A stretch of 64,000 bases of DNA from Lignipirellula cremea (lineage in GTDB: Bacteria > Planctomycetota > Planctomycetia > Pirellulales > Pirellulaceae): assembly GCF_007751035.1 (NCBI RefSeq), contig NZ_CP036433.1:2213001-2277000 (forward strand). Direction: 5' to 3'. Numbering within the stretch: the stretch's first letter is position 1; the number at the start of each line of letters is the position of its first letter. Positions 43,328 to 53,292 of this stretch are shown piece after piece. The notes below the pieces were generated by a model. It worked only from the letters and a program-made list of their open reading frames with translations, did no database searches and had not been told where the DNA came from. Made by a program: the position numbers and the translations under genes.

Positions 43328-43371
43328 AAACCGCACGTCGTTTTCACAAGCGACGTGCGGTTTTCTTTTAG
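43328..43371 (+). terminator. Rho-independent terminator
   Basis: A 13-bp perfect stem (AAACCGCACGTCG at 43328-43340, CGACGTGCGGTTT at 43351-43363) with a 10-base loop is followed by TTCTTTT. It ends the esterase gene and may also serve the convergent gene at 43396. Confidence 0.9.
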
Positions 43372-43395
43372 AGTGAGAGCCGTAACTCCCGGCCG

Positions 43396-44016
43396 TTAAT
43401 CGCGGGTGCGGCGGACGCGCTGGTAACGCACGGCGCAGCCGATCGGCGGCGTCTCTTTGACCTCGGGCTGGCCGCCTTTGAGTGCGGCCGCGATCGCCTG
43501 TTCTACGTACAGCATTTCGACTTTCGACGCGTCGGTGTTGTCGTCCAGGGCGCCCATGTAAACCACCTTGCGGTCGGCGTCCAGCACGTAGAACTCGGGC
43601 GTTCGCTGGGCTCCGTAGGCCTTGGCGATTTTCTGGGTTTCATCGAACAGGTAGGGAAAGTTGAAGCCCTTTTCTTCCGCCCGCTGTTTCATGGCGGCAG
43701 GCAGGTCGCTTTCCACCTTGTTGACATTGATGGCGACCAGGGCGGCCTGGCCGTTTTCGCCGCCGTACTTTTTGGCCAGCGCGATCATGCGGTCTTCGTA
43801 GTCCACGGCGTAAGGGCAGCTGTTGCAGGTGAACGCCACGACCACGACTTTTTTCTCCTCCAGATCCTTGAGCGAGTACGTTTTGCCGTCGACGCCAGGC
43901 AGGTCGTTCCAGGCGGGAGCCGTGTCGCCGATGCTCAAGGTCTGGTTGTATTCGCCGGCGCTCGCCGCGCTGCCGAGAAGGGCGATCGAAAGGAAAAACA
44001 AAAGGGCGTGCCGCAT
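43396..44016 (-). CDS. Exported thioredoxin-fold (AhpC/TSA-like) protein
   Basis: A 206-residue protein with signal peptide (ALLFFLSIALLGSAASA) and a redoxin domain: IGDTAPAWNDLPGVDGK, VVVVAFTCNSCPYAVDYEDR with Cys64 and Cys67, VAINVNKVESDLPAAM and QRTPEFYVLDADRKVVYMG. The CxxC pair in place of a single peroxidatic Cys suggests a thiol-disulfide or peroxiredoxin-like role outside the cytoplasm. The ATG at 44016 has CTGGAG 8 bases upstream and starts the signal peptide. Confidence 0.9.
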   Translation of the reverse strand: MRHALLFFLSIALLGSAASAGEYNQTLSIGDTAPAWNDLPGVDGKTYSLKDLEEKKVVVVAFTCNSCPYAVDYEDRMIALAKKYGGENGQAALVAINVNKVESDLPAAMKQRAEEKGFNFPYLFDETQKIAKAYGAQRTPEFYVLDADRKVVYMGALDDNTDASKVEMLYVEQAIAAALKGGQPEVKETPPIGCAVRYQRVRRTRD

Positions 44017-44140
44017 CGTCCAGCTCCAGTTAGGTAGGAATTCTCGCTGCTTCGTTCCACACGGCCGCATTCAGCCGTCGAACCAGTATACCACGGAGCG
44101 CCGCCGACCACGAAAGGCGACAACGGGCGTGGCCCGTTCA

Positions 44141-46318
44141 TCATGGCTCAATCCTGACCAGCACCCCTTTGAATGCGGGCGTGCGGGATTGCGGATCGGA
44201 GTGCCGGGAAACCAGCACATTCGCTTCGGGATAGTACATCAGCGCATTGCCGGCGCGGATCTTTTCGAACGAACGGACCAGCACGTTCTTGAGGGCGCCG
44301 GTGTCGCTGCGGACGCAGACACGCTGCTCTGGCGCCAGGCCGCGCTGGGCGATGTCGTCGGGATGCAGCAGGATTACATCGCGACGATCCTGGCCGCGGT
44401 ACAGGTCTTCTTCTTCGTACACAACCGTATTGAACTGGCCTTCGCTGCGGACCGTCATCAGGCGCAACTGGTCGCCTGAGCCCTGCAGTTCCGGCAGGGA
44501 GTGGGAGTGCAGCGTGGCCCGTCCGCTGGGCGTAGGAAACTGCGGCGTGTGGAAAGTGCGGCCGGGAATCTGGAATTCCTTTTTGGTTTTGTCGATGTTG
44601 TCCAGCTGTTCAAAACCGGGAACGACCTGGGCGATGGCCTTGCGGATGCGGCCCGTATCCCGCATCAGGCGCCAGTCGATGGGGCCGTCGCCGCCCAGGA
44701 CTTTTTCGCCCAGCACGGCGATAATTTCGACTTCGCTGCGGGGGCCGGGCAGGCGGGCCGGGCCGCCGTCGCTGAGGCGAACGTAGTTGAACATGGATTC
44801 CTGCGTGGTCGCTTGCGGCTCTTCATCGCGGGCCATGACAGGCAGGATGATCGTCTCGTCGGCCAGCCCGTGCGCGTGGCCCGTGTTCAAGGTGGTGCTT
44901 AGATGGACCAGCATCTCCAGCCGCGACAGCGATTCTTCGGCGTAGGTCGAATCGGGGTTGGAGCCGTAAAGATTGCCGCCCAGGCAAAAGCCGAATTTTA
45001 ACTGGCGAGCGTGGGCCGCCTCCATGCAGGCCATGGTGTCCAGGCCGGCGGCGGTCGGAAGTTTCAGGCCGAAGTGCTCTTCCAGGTTCTGGAAGACGGC
45101 GTCTTTCAGCTTGGGCGTGACGCCCATCGACCCGATCCCCTGCACGTTGGAGTGACCGCGAATCGGCAGCAGGCCCGCATTTGGCCGGCCGACCATGCCG
45201 CGCATCAGGGCGAGGTTGGCGATCGCTTGCACGTTCTGCACGCCATGGGCATGGTGGGTGATGCCCATCGTCCAGGAGAAGACGACGTTCCTGGCCGCAG
45301 CGTACTTTTCCGCCATGGCGTTGATTTCCGGCTGCGAAACACCAGACCGCTCCTGGATCTCGGACCAGGGAACGCCCCGCAAATGCTGGACCCACTCTTC
45401 ATAACCGGAGCAGCTGTTCGTGAGAAAGTTGACATCCTGGGCGCCCAGTTCGTCGATCCGTTTGGCGATGCCGGTCAGCAAGGCCAGGTCGCCGCCGATA
45501 TGCGGCTGCACGTATTGCGTGGCGATCTTCGTGCCGAACAGCATGCTGCTGACGATGCTGGGGATGCGGAAATTGACCAGCCCCGTTTCGATTACCGGAT
45601 TGATGACGATCACTTCGCCGCCCCGCTTGCGCACATGCGCCAGCGTCGTCATGATGCGGGGGTGGTTGCTGGGCGGATTGCCGCCGATCACAAACACCAG
45701 ATCGGCGTGTTCGACATCGTCCAGCAGCAGTGTCGCCGTGCCGCTGCCGACGCTGCTCTGCAGGCCGACGCCAGAGGCCTGGTGGCAGTAGTAACTGCAG
45801 TTGTTCACGTTGTTGGTGCCGTACAGTCGGGCCATCAGCTGCAGCAGAAAACCGGCCTCGTTGGAACTGCGGCCGCTGAAGTACCAGAACGTTTCTTCCG
45901 CCGTCAGGGCGGCCAGTTTGGCGGCGATCCGCTCGAAGGCTTCGTCCCAGGTAATGGGCCGATAATATTGCGTGCCGCGTTCAAACAGCACGGGCGTATT
46001 CAGGCGGCCGCAATGCTCCAGGTCCCGCGGCGACATCGCCTGCAGCTGGGGGACGCTGTAGGTGGACCAGAAATCATCGTTGATGGCGCCCTGCATATCG
46101 GCAGCCATCGCCTGGAGCGATTTCTTGCAGATCTCGGGGAAGCGGCCGCGTTCATTGACCATGCCGCCTTGTTGCCCGCCCATGCCAACGGCGCATGTCT
46201 TGCAGGCGTTCTTGGAGCGCAGCGCCTTCCAGGTTTTCCAGAAGCCGCCGGATTTGCGCGCCTTGTTGAGTACGTACCAGACCGCCGGCCAGCCGCCGCC
46301 GCTTGTAACTTTTTTCAT
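44141..46318 (-). CDS. FdhF/YdeP family molybdopterin oxidoreductase
   Basis: A 725-residue protein of the molybdopterin oxidoreductase superfamily, full length for the FdhF/YdeP group. The N-terminus has CKTCAVGMGGQQGG (Cys39, Cys42) and a later Cys (PEICKKS). PITWDEAFERIAAKL, FSGRSSNEAGFLLQL, NNCSYYCHQASGVGL, LVFVIGGNPPSNHPRIM and RGHSNVQGIGSMG follow the family order. The C-terminal molydopterin-binding domain has LHPDDIAQRGLAPEQRV. It lacks a TAT signal, so it is cytoplasmic. The substrate is unknown; YdeP itself is linked to acid resistance. Confidence 0.92.
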   Translation of the reverse strand: MKKVTSGGGWPAVWYVLNKARKSGGFWKTWKALRSKNACKTCAVGMGGQQGGMVNERGRFPEICKKSLQAMAADMQGAINDDFWSTYSVPQLQAMSPRDLEHCGRLNTPVLFERGTQYYRPITWDEAFERIAAKLAALTAEETFWYFSGRSSNEAGFLLQLMARLYGTNNVNNCSYYCHQASGVGLQSSVGSGTATLLLDDVEHADLVFVIGGNPPSNHPRIMTTLAHVRKRGGEVIVINPVIETGLVNFRIPSIVSSMLFGTKIATQYVQPHIGGDLALLTGIAKRIDELGAQDVNFLTNSCSGYEEWVQHLRGVPWSEIQERSGVSQPEINAMAEKYAAARNVVFSWTMGITHHAHGVQNVQAIANLALMRGMVGRPNAGLLPIRGHSNVQGIGSMGVTPKLKDAVFQNLEEHFGLKLPTAAGLDTMACMEAAHARQLKFGFCLGGNLYGSNPDSTYAEESLSRLEMLVHLSTTLNTGHAHGLADETIILPVMARDEEPQATTQESMFNYVRLSDGGPARLPGPRSEVEIIAVLGEKVLGGDGPIDWRLMRDTGRIRKAIAQVVPGFEQLDNIDKTKKEFQIPGRTFHTPQFPTPSGRATLHSHSLPELQGSGDQLRLMTVRSEGQFNTVVYEEEDLYRGQDRRDVILLHPDDIAQRGLAPEQRVCVRSDTGALKNVLVRSFEKIRAGNALMYYPEANVLVSRHSDPQSRTPAFKGVLVRIEP

Positions 46319-46459
46319 AGGATATCGTCAAAACTCGGGGAGAGATTAATTCAGGAAGGAGCGCTGCGGGGTTTCCGCCAGGCGAAACCAGCCAGACGGT
46401 GCTGGCAGCCGGATGCGGCAACCGCCCCGTTGCGCGACGACCGGCGGGACGGCCGTTGC

Positions 46460-48337
46460 TCAGGGGTATTCCACTTTCCACAGCGATGCGCCGCGGTCGC
46501 TGGCGGTCGCCAGTTTGCTGCCATCGAACGAAAAGGCGGCAGCCGTCAGCCGGCCTGTATCGGCCGGCAGGGTCACCGCCGTGGAGCCGCTGGCCGGATG
46601 GTAAAGCATCGCCTCCGTCGCGGAGCCGATCAGCAGCAGTTCTCCATCAGGGGAGAAGAGCAAGGTGCTCGCCAGGGCGACGTCTGGCCCGTCCGACAGC
46701 GGTTCGCCCGTTGCCAGATCCCAGCCGCTAACGGAGTAGCCGCCCGTCCACAGTTGGTCCCGCCGCGGGGAAAAGCAGAGCACGGCCGCATTGCCCTCGC
46801 CCGTTTTCAGGGTGCGCAGCGTCTGGCCGGAAGCAACTTCCGTCACCACGACCAGCCCCGAGGCGTCGCCCGAGGCCAGCCGTTTTCCGTCAGCGGAAAA
46901 CTGCAGCGACTGCACATCGGACCGGTGCAAGGACACATCGCACTGTTTTTCGCCGGTGCGGGTGTAAACGCGTACGAAGCGACCGGCGTCGGCAATCGCC
47001 AGCCAGGCGCCGTCGTTCGACAGGGCGATCTTGGTCGGTTCGGCGGTCAACTGCGGGAACGGCGGCTCTGTAATCAGGCCGGTCGACAGATCATACAGCT
47101 GGACCCGGCGATCCCCAATTCTCGGGCCAATCGCCGCGGCGTATCCGCGCGAGGCGAACGCCAGCATGCCGCCTTTGGAATCCGCGCGGAAGCCGAAGGA
47201 CTCCTGGCCGGAATCGACCGTCCAGATGCGCACGGCGCCGTTTCTGGCTCCCACCGCCAGGGCGGTTCCGTCGTTCAAAAAGGCAACCGTGGTCGCCGTT
47301 TTCTCGCTGGCGACAAACACTTCCTCCAGCGAGATCGCCGGGGCGCCTTCGCCGTTGTCGCTGGCCCGACGGGCCGCGCGCAAGGCAACCGCCGGCGACC
47401 GTTTTGGCTGGATCATCGGGCCGGCAAAAGAGAGCTCGTCCAGCCGGCTCAGGTCGATCTCCGGCGGCAGTCTGTTTGCGACAGGCGGCGTAGTGCTCGC
47501 ATCGGGCACCGACGACGGGTTGCGATGGCCGCTGGGAGTCGCGGGCCACCTGCTTTCCGCCGAGGGAACCCCAGACGGGTTCCGCTCCGAAAAGGGAACC
47601 GTGGTCTTCAGCGGCGGCTTTTTGACCGTCTGCTTTTTCGCAACCGGATCCGGGTCAGCCGACGAGAACACCCCGGTGGTCGCCAGTAAACCGAGTCCCC
47701 CCAGTAACAGCAGCAGGAAAACGGCTGCCCCTGCGCCGATCAGCCACAGCGGATTCATTCCCCCCGGCTGCTTCCGCCTGCCAGCCTTCGTCGCAGCGGA
47801 GTCCGGAACCACCAGGTTGCCGGCGCCGGGCGGAACCTGCGGATCGGGCGGCGTATGCGGATCAACCGGCGCCATTGGGCCCGATCCCGTTTGCGGAGCC
47901 ATTCCCACGGCGACCGGGGGCGGACGCATGATCCTGGCGCCAGACCCCGGCAGTACGCCTTCGGGCGACTGCCCCGTAGCGACCGGCGCGGCGACAGTTG
48001 GCTTCTTCCCGGCAGCCGGCGGCGGGCCCGCGATCGGAGCAGGTCGGCTCGTGAGGGGAGCAGGACGGGCCGCAATCGGCGTGGAAGCAGGAACGGCTGG
48101 GGAGACCTCTCCCGGTGCGGCGCCCTGCGGCGGAGCCAGCGGAGTCTCGCCTGACGAACGCCCGGCAGGGGGCGGCGAGGCGATCGGACGCTCGGCCGTC
48201 GGCGGTTGGGTTCCCGGCGGCGCGGGTGAGGGAAGCGGTCGCTCAGACGACGCGGCAGAAGCTGCGTCAGTGGAACGCGGAACGGGCGGACGAGGTCCGA
48301 CCGGCGCTTCCTTTCGTTTGTTCTCAGAATCGCTCAT
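46460..48337 (-). CDS. Membrane-anchored WD40 repeat protein
   Basis: A 625-residue protein. Residues 1-190 are Pro/Ala-rich and disordered, a single membrane span lies at about 196-218 (IGAGAAVFLLLLLGGLGLLATTG), and after a linker a WD40 propeller covers about 345-625. Its blades include FLNDGTALAVGARNGAVRIW, QSLQFSADGKRLASGDASGL, STLLFSPDGELLLIGS and SFDGSKLATASDRGASLWKV. The topology (disordered inside, propeller outside) recalls planctomycete signalling scaffolds. Function unknown. Confidence 0.85.
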   Translation of the reverse strand: MSDSENKRKEAPVGPRPPVPRSTDAASAASSERPLPSPAPPGTQPPTAERPIASPPPAGRSSGETPLAPPQGAAPGEVSPAVPASTPIAARPAPLTSRPAPIAGPPPAAGKKPTVAAPVATGQSPEGVLPGSGARIMRPPPVAVGMAPQTGSGPMAPVDPHTPPDPQVPPGAGNLVVPDSAATKAGRRKQPGGMNPLWLIGAGAAVFLLLLLGGLGLLATTGVFSSADPDPVAKKQTVKKPPLKTTVPFSERNPSGVPSAESRWPATPSGHRNPSSVPDASTTPPVANRLPPEIDLSRLDELSFAGPMIQPKRSPAVALRAARRASDNGEGAPAISLEEVFVASEKTATTVAFLNDGTALAVGARNGAVRIWTVDSGQESFGFRADSKGGMLAFASRGYAAAIGPRIGDRRVQLYDLSTGLITEPPFPQLTAEPTKIALSNDGAWLAIADAGRFVRVYTRTGEKQCDVSLHRSDVQSLQFSADGKRLASGDASGLVVVTEVASGQTLRTLKTGEGNAAVLCFSPRRDQLWTGGYSVSGWDLATGEPLSDGPDVALASTLLFSPDGELLLIGSATEAMLYHPASGSTAVTLPADTGRLTAAAFSFDGSKLATASDRGASLWKVEYP

Positions 48338-48371
48338 CGCGGGCTTTCAGCTCTCACTCAGGCCAGGACGG

Positions 48372-50135
48372 CTATTTGCGGCGTTGATTATAGGGCCACG
48401 GTTTCACCTGTGCGGCCGTCGCCCAATCTTCCCACTGTTGCGCCATTTCCTCAACCCGTGTCGGGTTTTCGGCGGCCAGGTTGTTCAGCTCCGTCCGGTC
48501 CGATGCAATATTATAGAGTTCCCACGGACCCGATGCGCCCTGGGCCACCAGTTTCCAGTCGCCCTGCCGTATCGCCCGGTTACCTTCATGCTCCCAGAAT
48601 AACGGGGCCGCCCGTTCCCAGGTCTGGCCAGCCAGCGCTGGCTTCAGGCTGACGCCCTGCAGCGGGGTGATCGGCTGATCGTCGATTTTTGTTGGATATT
48701 CGGCGCCGGCCAGGTCGACGCAGGTCGCCATGATATCGATCAGATGGCTCGGCTGATGATGGAGCTGGCCGTGCTGGGCGGGACGGATGCCGGCCGGCCA
48801 GTGGATGATCAACGGAGAAGAGATGCCGCCTTCGTGCACCCAGTGCTTGTAACGACGGAACGGCGTGTTGCTGGCGTTGGCCCAGGGCAAGCCGTACGCC
48901 ACAAACGTGTCGGCCGGTCCCGGCATGACGCCGCGTCCCGTGCGCAAGGGACGTCCGTCGCGCGTGCGCGACGGAACCATCTGTGTCTGCAGCTGGCCGG
49001 CTTGCATCGGGATCAGCTCGACCGGTTTCGACGGATCCGGTTTGATGGCGCCGTTACTGCCGAACTCTTCGGCGCAGCCGCCGTTGTCGGCCAGGAAAAA
49101 GATCACCGTGTTCTCGCTCTGGCCGTTCTTCTCCAGGGCCGCCAGCAGCCGGCCGATGTTCTGGTCCATGCAGTCGATCATGGCCGCATAAACTTCCATC
49201 CGTCGAGCGTGCCATTCCTGCAGCGGCGCTTCGTCCCAGGCCGGAGCCGACCGATCCCGCGGCGTCAGCTGCCAATTCTTGTCGATGAGTCCCTGCTGCA
49301 CCATCCGGGCCTGGCGTTCCTCCCGCAGCAGATCCCAGCCGCCGTCGTAGCGGCCTTTGTATTTGGCGATATCGTGCGGCCGCGCGTGCATCGGCCAGTG
49401 CGGGCAGGTGAAAGCCACATACAGAAAGAAAGGCTTCTGAGGCGTCGCGGCGTGATGATCGTCGACAAAGGTAATCGCGTGGTCGACGATGGCGTCGGTA
49501 TAGTAGAAGTCATCACCCGGCGGGATCTGGGTGTTGCCGTCGGTCAAAGAGTTCGGATCGAAGAAGCTGCCCGCGCCATGGATGGTGCCGAAGAAACGAT
49601 CGAAACCGCGCTGCAAGGGCCAGTTAAACTTGGGCCCCTCCGCCGCCACATGCCGGGTGACATGCCACTTGCCCGACATATACGTCGAATAACCGGCCGG
49701 CCGCAGCACCTCGCCAAAGGTGCGGCAATGGCGATTCAGGTTCCCCCGATATCCGTCGAGCCCGCGGTCTTCCATCATGTGGCCGACGCCAGCCTGGTGC
49801 GGATACAGGCCGGTCAACAAACTGGCTCGCGTGGGACAACATCGGGCCGTGTTATAGAACTGCGTGAACCGCACCCCCTGGCCCGCCAGCCGGTCCAGAT
49901 TGGGCGTCTGGATCTCGCTGCCGTAACAGCCGATATCGCTGAACCCCATATCGTCCGCCATGATGACGACCAGATTCGGCCGATCAGTCTTCTCTGCAGC
50001 GGTCGCGGTCGATGTCGCCTGCATCCAGGCGCCGCACATCAGCACGGCAACCAGCAGCCTTGCCAGACATCGCAACAAACGGTCCGGCGAACCGGAATCG
50101 ACGGGAACAGCGAAGCAATCACATTCAACGTGCAT
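48372..50135 (-). CDS. Exported sulfatase (arylsulfatase family)
   Basis: A 587-residue sulfatase. It has a signal peptide (LLVAVLMCGAWMQATSTATA), the metal site DD at 61-62 (VVIMADDMGFSDIGCYG) and the modification motif CPTRAS with Cys100, which becomes formylglycine. GYSTYMSGKWH and the C-terminal WPMHARPHD and DNGGCAEEFG blocks complete the family pattern. It cleaves sulfate esters, most likely from algal polysaccharides, a common planctomycete diet. The ATG at 50135 with GGAAAG upstream is chosen over longer starts that lack a signal peptide at the N-terminus. Confidence 0.95.
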   Translation of the reverse strand: MHVECDCFAVPVDSGSPDRLLRCLARLLVAVLMCGAWMQATSTATAAEKTDRPNLVVIMADDMGFSDIGCYGSEIQTPNLDRLAGQGVRFTQFYNTARCCPTRASLLTGLYPHQAGVGHMMEDRGLDGYRGNLNRHCRTFGEVLRPAGYSTYMSGKWHVTRHVAAEGPKFNWPLQRGFDRFFGTIHGAGSFFDPNSLTDGNTQIPPGDDFYYTDAIVDHAITFVDDHHAATPQKPFFLYVAFTCPHWPMHARPHDIAKYKGRYDGGWDLLREERQARMVQQGLIDKNWQLTPRDRSAPAWDEAPLQEWHARRMEVYAAMIDCMDQNIGRLLAALEKNGQSENTVIFFLADNGGCAEEFGSNGAIKPDPSKPVELIPMQAGQLQTQMVPSRTRDGRPLRTGRGVMPGPADTFVAYGLPWANASNTPFRRYKHWVHEGGISSPLIIHWPAGIRPAQHGQLHHQPSHLIDIMATCVDLAGAEYPTKIDDQPITPLQGVSLKPALAGQTWERAAPLFWEHEGNRAIRQGDWKLVAQGASGPWELYNIASDRTELNNLAAENPTRVEEMAQQWEDWATAAQVKPWPYNQRRK

Positions 50136-50276
50136 GAGTCTTTCCAGAAAGGCGAACGAACGGCTGGCGAGATTTTGTAGTATCAACCCCAATCGCCGCC
50201 CGGTCAACTTTCTCCCGCCCTGGACCTCATGCCCTCCAGGGACGGGGCGGAATCCGTCTCTCGCCCTCAGCGATCT

Positions 50277-50732
50277 CTATTCGCTCGGAATCTCCGGCTC
50301 GACCAGGCGGATGAGCTGCTGCAGCGATTCCTGCCAGCCGAGGTAGCAGAATTCGGCCGGGATCTGGGCGGGAATGTTCTCCTGCACAATCTTGACTTCC
50401 GTACCGCACAGGACGCCGCGCAGGTTGACCGTCACCGCCATCTCGCCCGGCATGTTCGGGGCTTCAAACTGGTTGACGTAACGCAGGCAGCTATGCGGCT
50501 TCAGTTCCGTGTACCGCGTGGTAAAGAAGTGGCTCTGGCCGTTGCCAAAGTTGGTGAACGACATGCGGTAACCGCTGCCGACCTCGGCCTCCATACTATG
50601 GACCTTGCCGGTGAAACCATACGGAGGCAGCCACCTCGCCAGCGCATCTGCGTCCAGAAACGCACGGTAGATCCGCTCCGCCGGAGCACGAACCACACGA
50701 TGCAGATGAACGGAATTTTCGGGATTGGACAT
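50277..50732 (-). CDS. SRPBCC (AHSA1-like) family protein
   Basis: A 151-residue protein of the START/SRPBCC fold, AHSA1-like branch: VHLHRVVRAPAERIYRAFLD, ALARWLPPYGFTGKVHSMEA, VGSGYRMSFTNF and the C-terminal GWQESLQQLIRLVE. Such proteins bind hydrophobic ligands and are often encoded with DGPF/YCII proteins and ECF sigma factors, as in this neighbourhood. It follows the small membrane gene by 67 bases on the same strand. Confidence 0.9.
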   Translation of the reverse strand: MSNPENSVHLHRVVRAPAERIYRAFLDADALARWLPPYGFTGKVHSMEAEVGSGYRMSFTNFGNGQSHFFTTRYTELKPHSCLRYVNQFEAPNMPGEMAVTVNLRGVLCGTEVKIVQENIPAQIPAEFCYLGWQESLQQLIRLVEPEIPSE

Positions 50733-50799
50733 AAGTTTCGCGTTGAAGAAAGTTGAAAAAAAGAAAGCCGTTTCGCGGGAAGCAGCGCCCCGTCGGAAT

Positions 50800-51111
50800 C
50801 TATCCCGGCAGCTGGCTGCCGTCGCGCTGGAAGCGTCGATGAACGCCTTTCGCCAGTCGCAGGGACGTCGCCGCACCGACCGCGACCAGGCAGGTAACGC
50901 ACAGCCCCAGCAGCCCGGTGCGCAACTCTGCCGCCACCGACAACGGCAGCGCCAGGCCGGTCGCCAGCGCCACATAGCCGGCCAGACAGACCGGACATTT
51001 CGGCAGCAACAACAGCACCAGGCCGGGCAACAACCAGCCCGCCAGATGACTTTGCCGGACGGCGGTAACCGTGGCCGACTTGCCTCGGCGGCAACAGGGG
51101 GCCGACGTCAT
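50800..51111 (-). CDS. Small membrane protein with CPVC motif
   Basis: A 103-residue protein with an N-terminal Cys pair (SAPCCRRG) and two membrane spans ([31 protein letters not shown], written here as two parts: [15 protein letters not shown] and [13 protein letters not shown]; then [14 protein letters not shown]). The KCPVC motif in a hydrophobic context recalls MerC-like proteins, but this is only suggestive. Its ATG overlaps the stop of the upstream gene by four bases (ATGA), so the two are translationally coupled. Confidence 0.7.
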   Translation of the reverse strand: MTSAPCCRRGKSATVTAVRQSHLAGWLLPGLVLLLLPKCPVCLAGYVALATGLALPLSVAAELRTGLLGLCVTCLVAVGAATSLRLAKGVHRRFQRDGSQLPG

Positions 51112-52256
51112 TGAATGGTCTCCACCCGCGGCTCCGCCTGGTACTCATCATGCCGGCGCCACCAGCTATACGGTTCCGTCTGCGGCCAGCCGGCCGGCGA
51201 GTCTTCCCACGATTCCTGCCGGCCCCAGGGCGTCATATCCAGCAAGGTAAAGTTCCCCAGCAGCGTTTCCACTCCGCGTTCACTCGAGTGATACGTTTGA
51301 TAGATGTCGTCCCCGTCCCGCAGGAAGATGCTCAAACCGTGCGTTTCCCCCTGGGGCGTCGTCACGCCGAAGTCCTCGTTGAACGACGTTCCCGCCGACG
51401 AGTACCAGGGCAGCTGCCAGCCCATCCGCTTTTTGTACGCTTCCAGATTAGCCAGCGGTCCCAGTGAAACAAGCGCCAGCGACAAACCGCGGGCCTGGTA
51501 ATGGGCCGGATGCCCCAGGTGATCGACCAGCAAAGAGCAGCCGACACAGCCCGCCTCCGGCCAGCCGCCGACCGTTTCGGCGAACATGAAATGATAGACC
51601 GCCAGCTGTCGCCGGCCTTCAAACAGGTCGAGCAGACGGACCTTCCCGTCAGGTCCCTCCAGCTGATAGTCCTTCTCGATCTTGACCATCGGCAACCGCC
51701 GCCGGGCCGCGGCCAGCGCGTCGCGGGCCCGTGTCGCTTCTTTTTCCCGCCCCCGGAAACGCTCCAGCGCCTGCTGCCACGCTTTCCGATCCACCACCGG
51801 CGGCAGGCCGGGCGAACCCCCAGCGCCGGTCGCTCCGGTTTCCTCGCTCCCATTCGTCGCCGCGCCGGCGGACTGGACGGCCGCCCCCCGCGCGGCGATC
51901 AGGGTATTCATCGGTTCGTCGGAAGGGCGAATCTCGAACGGGCCGACTTTGACGCCCGGGTGCTGGGACATCAGGCTGATGGCATGGTTCAAGTCGCGAG
52001 CTTCCAGCAGCAGGATGCCGCCGAGCATCTCTTTGGTCTCAGCGTAGGGGCCATCGGTCACGTCGACCTGCCCGTTTTTGATCCGCAGCGTGACCGCGTT
52101 TTCGGCCGCCTGCAGCGCCTCGCCGCCCAGGAAATGGCCGCCGCGTCGCAGCTCATCGTCGTAAGCAAAACACTCCTCCATCATCCGTTGCCCTTCCTCC
52201 TGTGGCAGGGATTCGTACTTCGCTTTCTCGATAAAACCCATGCAGACGAATTTCAT
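51108..52256 (-). CDS. YCII/DGPF domain fused to DUF899 thioredoxin-like domain
   Basis: A 382-residue fusion. Residues 1-115 are a YCII-related DGPF protein ([38 protein letters not shown]). A linker of about 35 residues leads to a DUF899 thioredoxin-like domain ([67 protein letters not shown]). DGPF proteins usually partner ECF42-type sigma factors; one lies about 10 kb away at 61550. It is first in a run with the small membrane protein and the SRPBCC protein. Confidence 0.9.
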   Translation of the reverse strand: MKFVCMGFIEKAKYESLPQEEGQRMMEECFAYDDELRRGGHFLGGEALQAAENAVTLRIKNGQVDVTDGPYAETKEMLGGILLLEARDLNHAISLMSQHPGVKVGPFEIRPSDEPMNTLIAARGAAVQSAGAATNGSEETGATGAGGSPGLPPVVDRKAWQQALERFRGREKEATRARDALAAARRRLPMVKIEKDYQLEGPDGKVRLLDLFEGRRQLAVYHFMFAETVGGWPEAGCVGCSLLVDHLGHPAHYQARGLSLALVSLGPLANLEAYKKRMGWQLPWYSSAGTSFNEDFGVTTPQGETHGLSIFLRDGDDIYQTYHSSERGVETLLGNFTLLDMTPWGRQESWEDSPAGWPQTEPYSWWRRHDEYQAEPRVETIQ

Positions 52257-52507
52257 AATGGCGTCTCGCTTGATTTCAGGAACAGACGTTCAGAAACAAT
52301 CCGGCGGCCGGCGCTTCCGGCCTTTACCTGGTAGTCGAACGAACGACGGCCGAATCGACAGCTCCTCCGGAATTTTCCTGCAGGCCGGCAAAAGCGGTCA
52401 AGCAGAACGCAGTCGCTCCCTGGCTGCGTATCCGTTATTCTTGAAAAGAGCCGTGCTGAGTTCCGAGAGTACACACCGAGTGCGGACCGTTCGGCAGGGG
52501 GAATCAG

Positions 52508-52873
52508 ATGCCCACGACGAGCCTCGACTCAGGTCCGACCATCACGGCGATAGTGGTGTCGTTCGCCTTGTGGCATGGGCTGGGCTTGCTGTTCCTCGCC
52601 GCGTTCCACTACCAGGCCCTGTCCGGCCCGGCCTTCCTGTCGCTGCTCGCGTTGCTGTCCACGATCGCCATTCTTAATTGGATGTGGCTGGCGTGGAAAG
52701 TCTTGCGCCGCAGTCCGCCAGAGCGAGGCAAGAGGCGGCTTTCTTGGACGTTCTGCGCACGTCCCCTGGGCCGCACGGCCGTCTACGAAGAGTTCACCGT
52801 GACGCGCACCTTGCGGATCGACGGCGTCTGCCAGGAGATTATCCCGCGGACCGAAGTCCGGCCGCAAGATTGA
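52508..52873 (+). CDS. Small membrane protein, unknown
   Basis: A 121-residue protein with AGGGGGA six bases before the ATG. Two spans fill the first half (ITAIVVSFALWHGLGLLFLA and FLSLLALLSTIAILNWMWLA), and the C-terminal half is basic and cytoplasmic. No family recognised. Confidence 0.65.
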   Translation: MPTTSLDSGPTITAIVVSFALWHGLGLLFLAAFHYQALSGPAFLSLLALLSTIAILNWMWLAWKVLRRSPPERGKRRLSWTFCARPLGRTAVYEEFTVTRTLRIDGVCQEIIPRTEVRPQD

Positions 52874-52915
52874 ACGCTATGGATGATGCGAGGCAACGGC
52901 CTGGCCAACATCCAA

Positions 52916-53197
52916 TCAGACCTCGCTCGACGCCGTTTTGCTGTCGGAGCGGGATGGCGTCGGTTCATCAACCAGGAGACTTGGAAACCCTTCGTGCGCC
53001 AGCCGAGCCAGCGGCCGCGCCATCAGCGTGAACAAGAACATCAGAAAGGGAAACGGTAAAACCATCAGCGCGGTGATCAACCCAGCAGGGCCGATAAAAC
53101 AAGCATCCACCGCGCTGGTCAACGCAAGACCAAGCCCGACGGCCGTCAAGGTGATGCCCGCCAGGCGAAGCACCATCACCGAGTATTCAAGAGGCAT
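52916..53197 (-). CDS. Small membrane protein, unknown
   Basis: A 93-residue protein with two hydrophobic spans (LRLAGITLTAVGLGLALTSA and LITALMVLPFPFLMFLFTLM) and a short polar tail. GGGGAG lies upstream of the ATG. No family recognised. It converges with the gene ending at 52873. Confidence 0.62.
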   Translation of the reverse strand: MPLEYSVMVLRLAGITLTAVGLGLALTSAVDACFIGPAGLITALMVLPFPFLMFLFTLMARPLARLAHEGFPSLLVDEPTPSRSDSKTASSEV

Positions 53198-53292
53198 CTC
53201 TGGCTCCCCATGCCGGCAAAACCGGAAGAGTGAAAGTAAAACGTGTGACCAGGTCGCTTCTTCGCCCTGGCTTGTTCAAACCGTCGGGCGCT

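Noticed and set aside
41546-43336. Long open frame of 596 codons on the minus strand opposite the esterase gene
   Set aside because: It is antisense to a clear sialate O-acetylesterase with signal peptide and catalytic motifs. The frame is open because of high GC and contains no domain-like sequence.
45011-47689. 892-codon plus-strand frame across the FdhF and WD40 genes
   Set aside because: It spans two well-supported minus-strand genes and the gap between them, so it is a GC-driven shadow.
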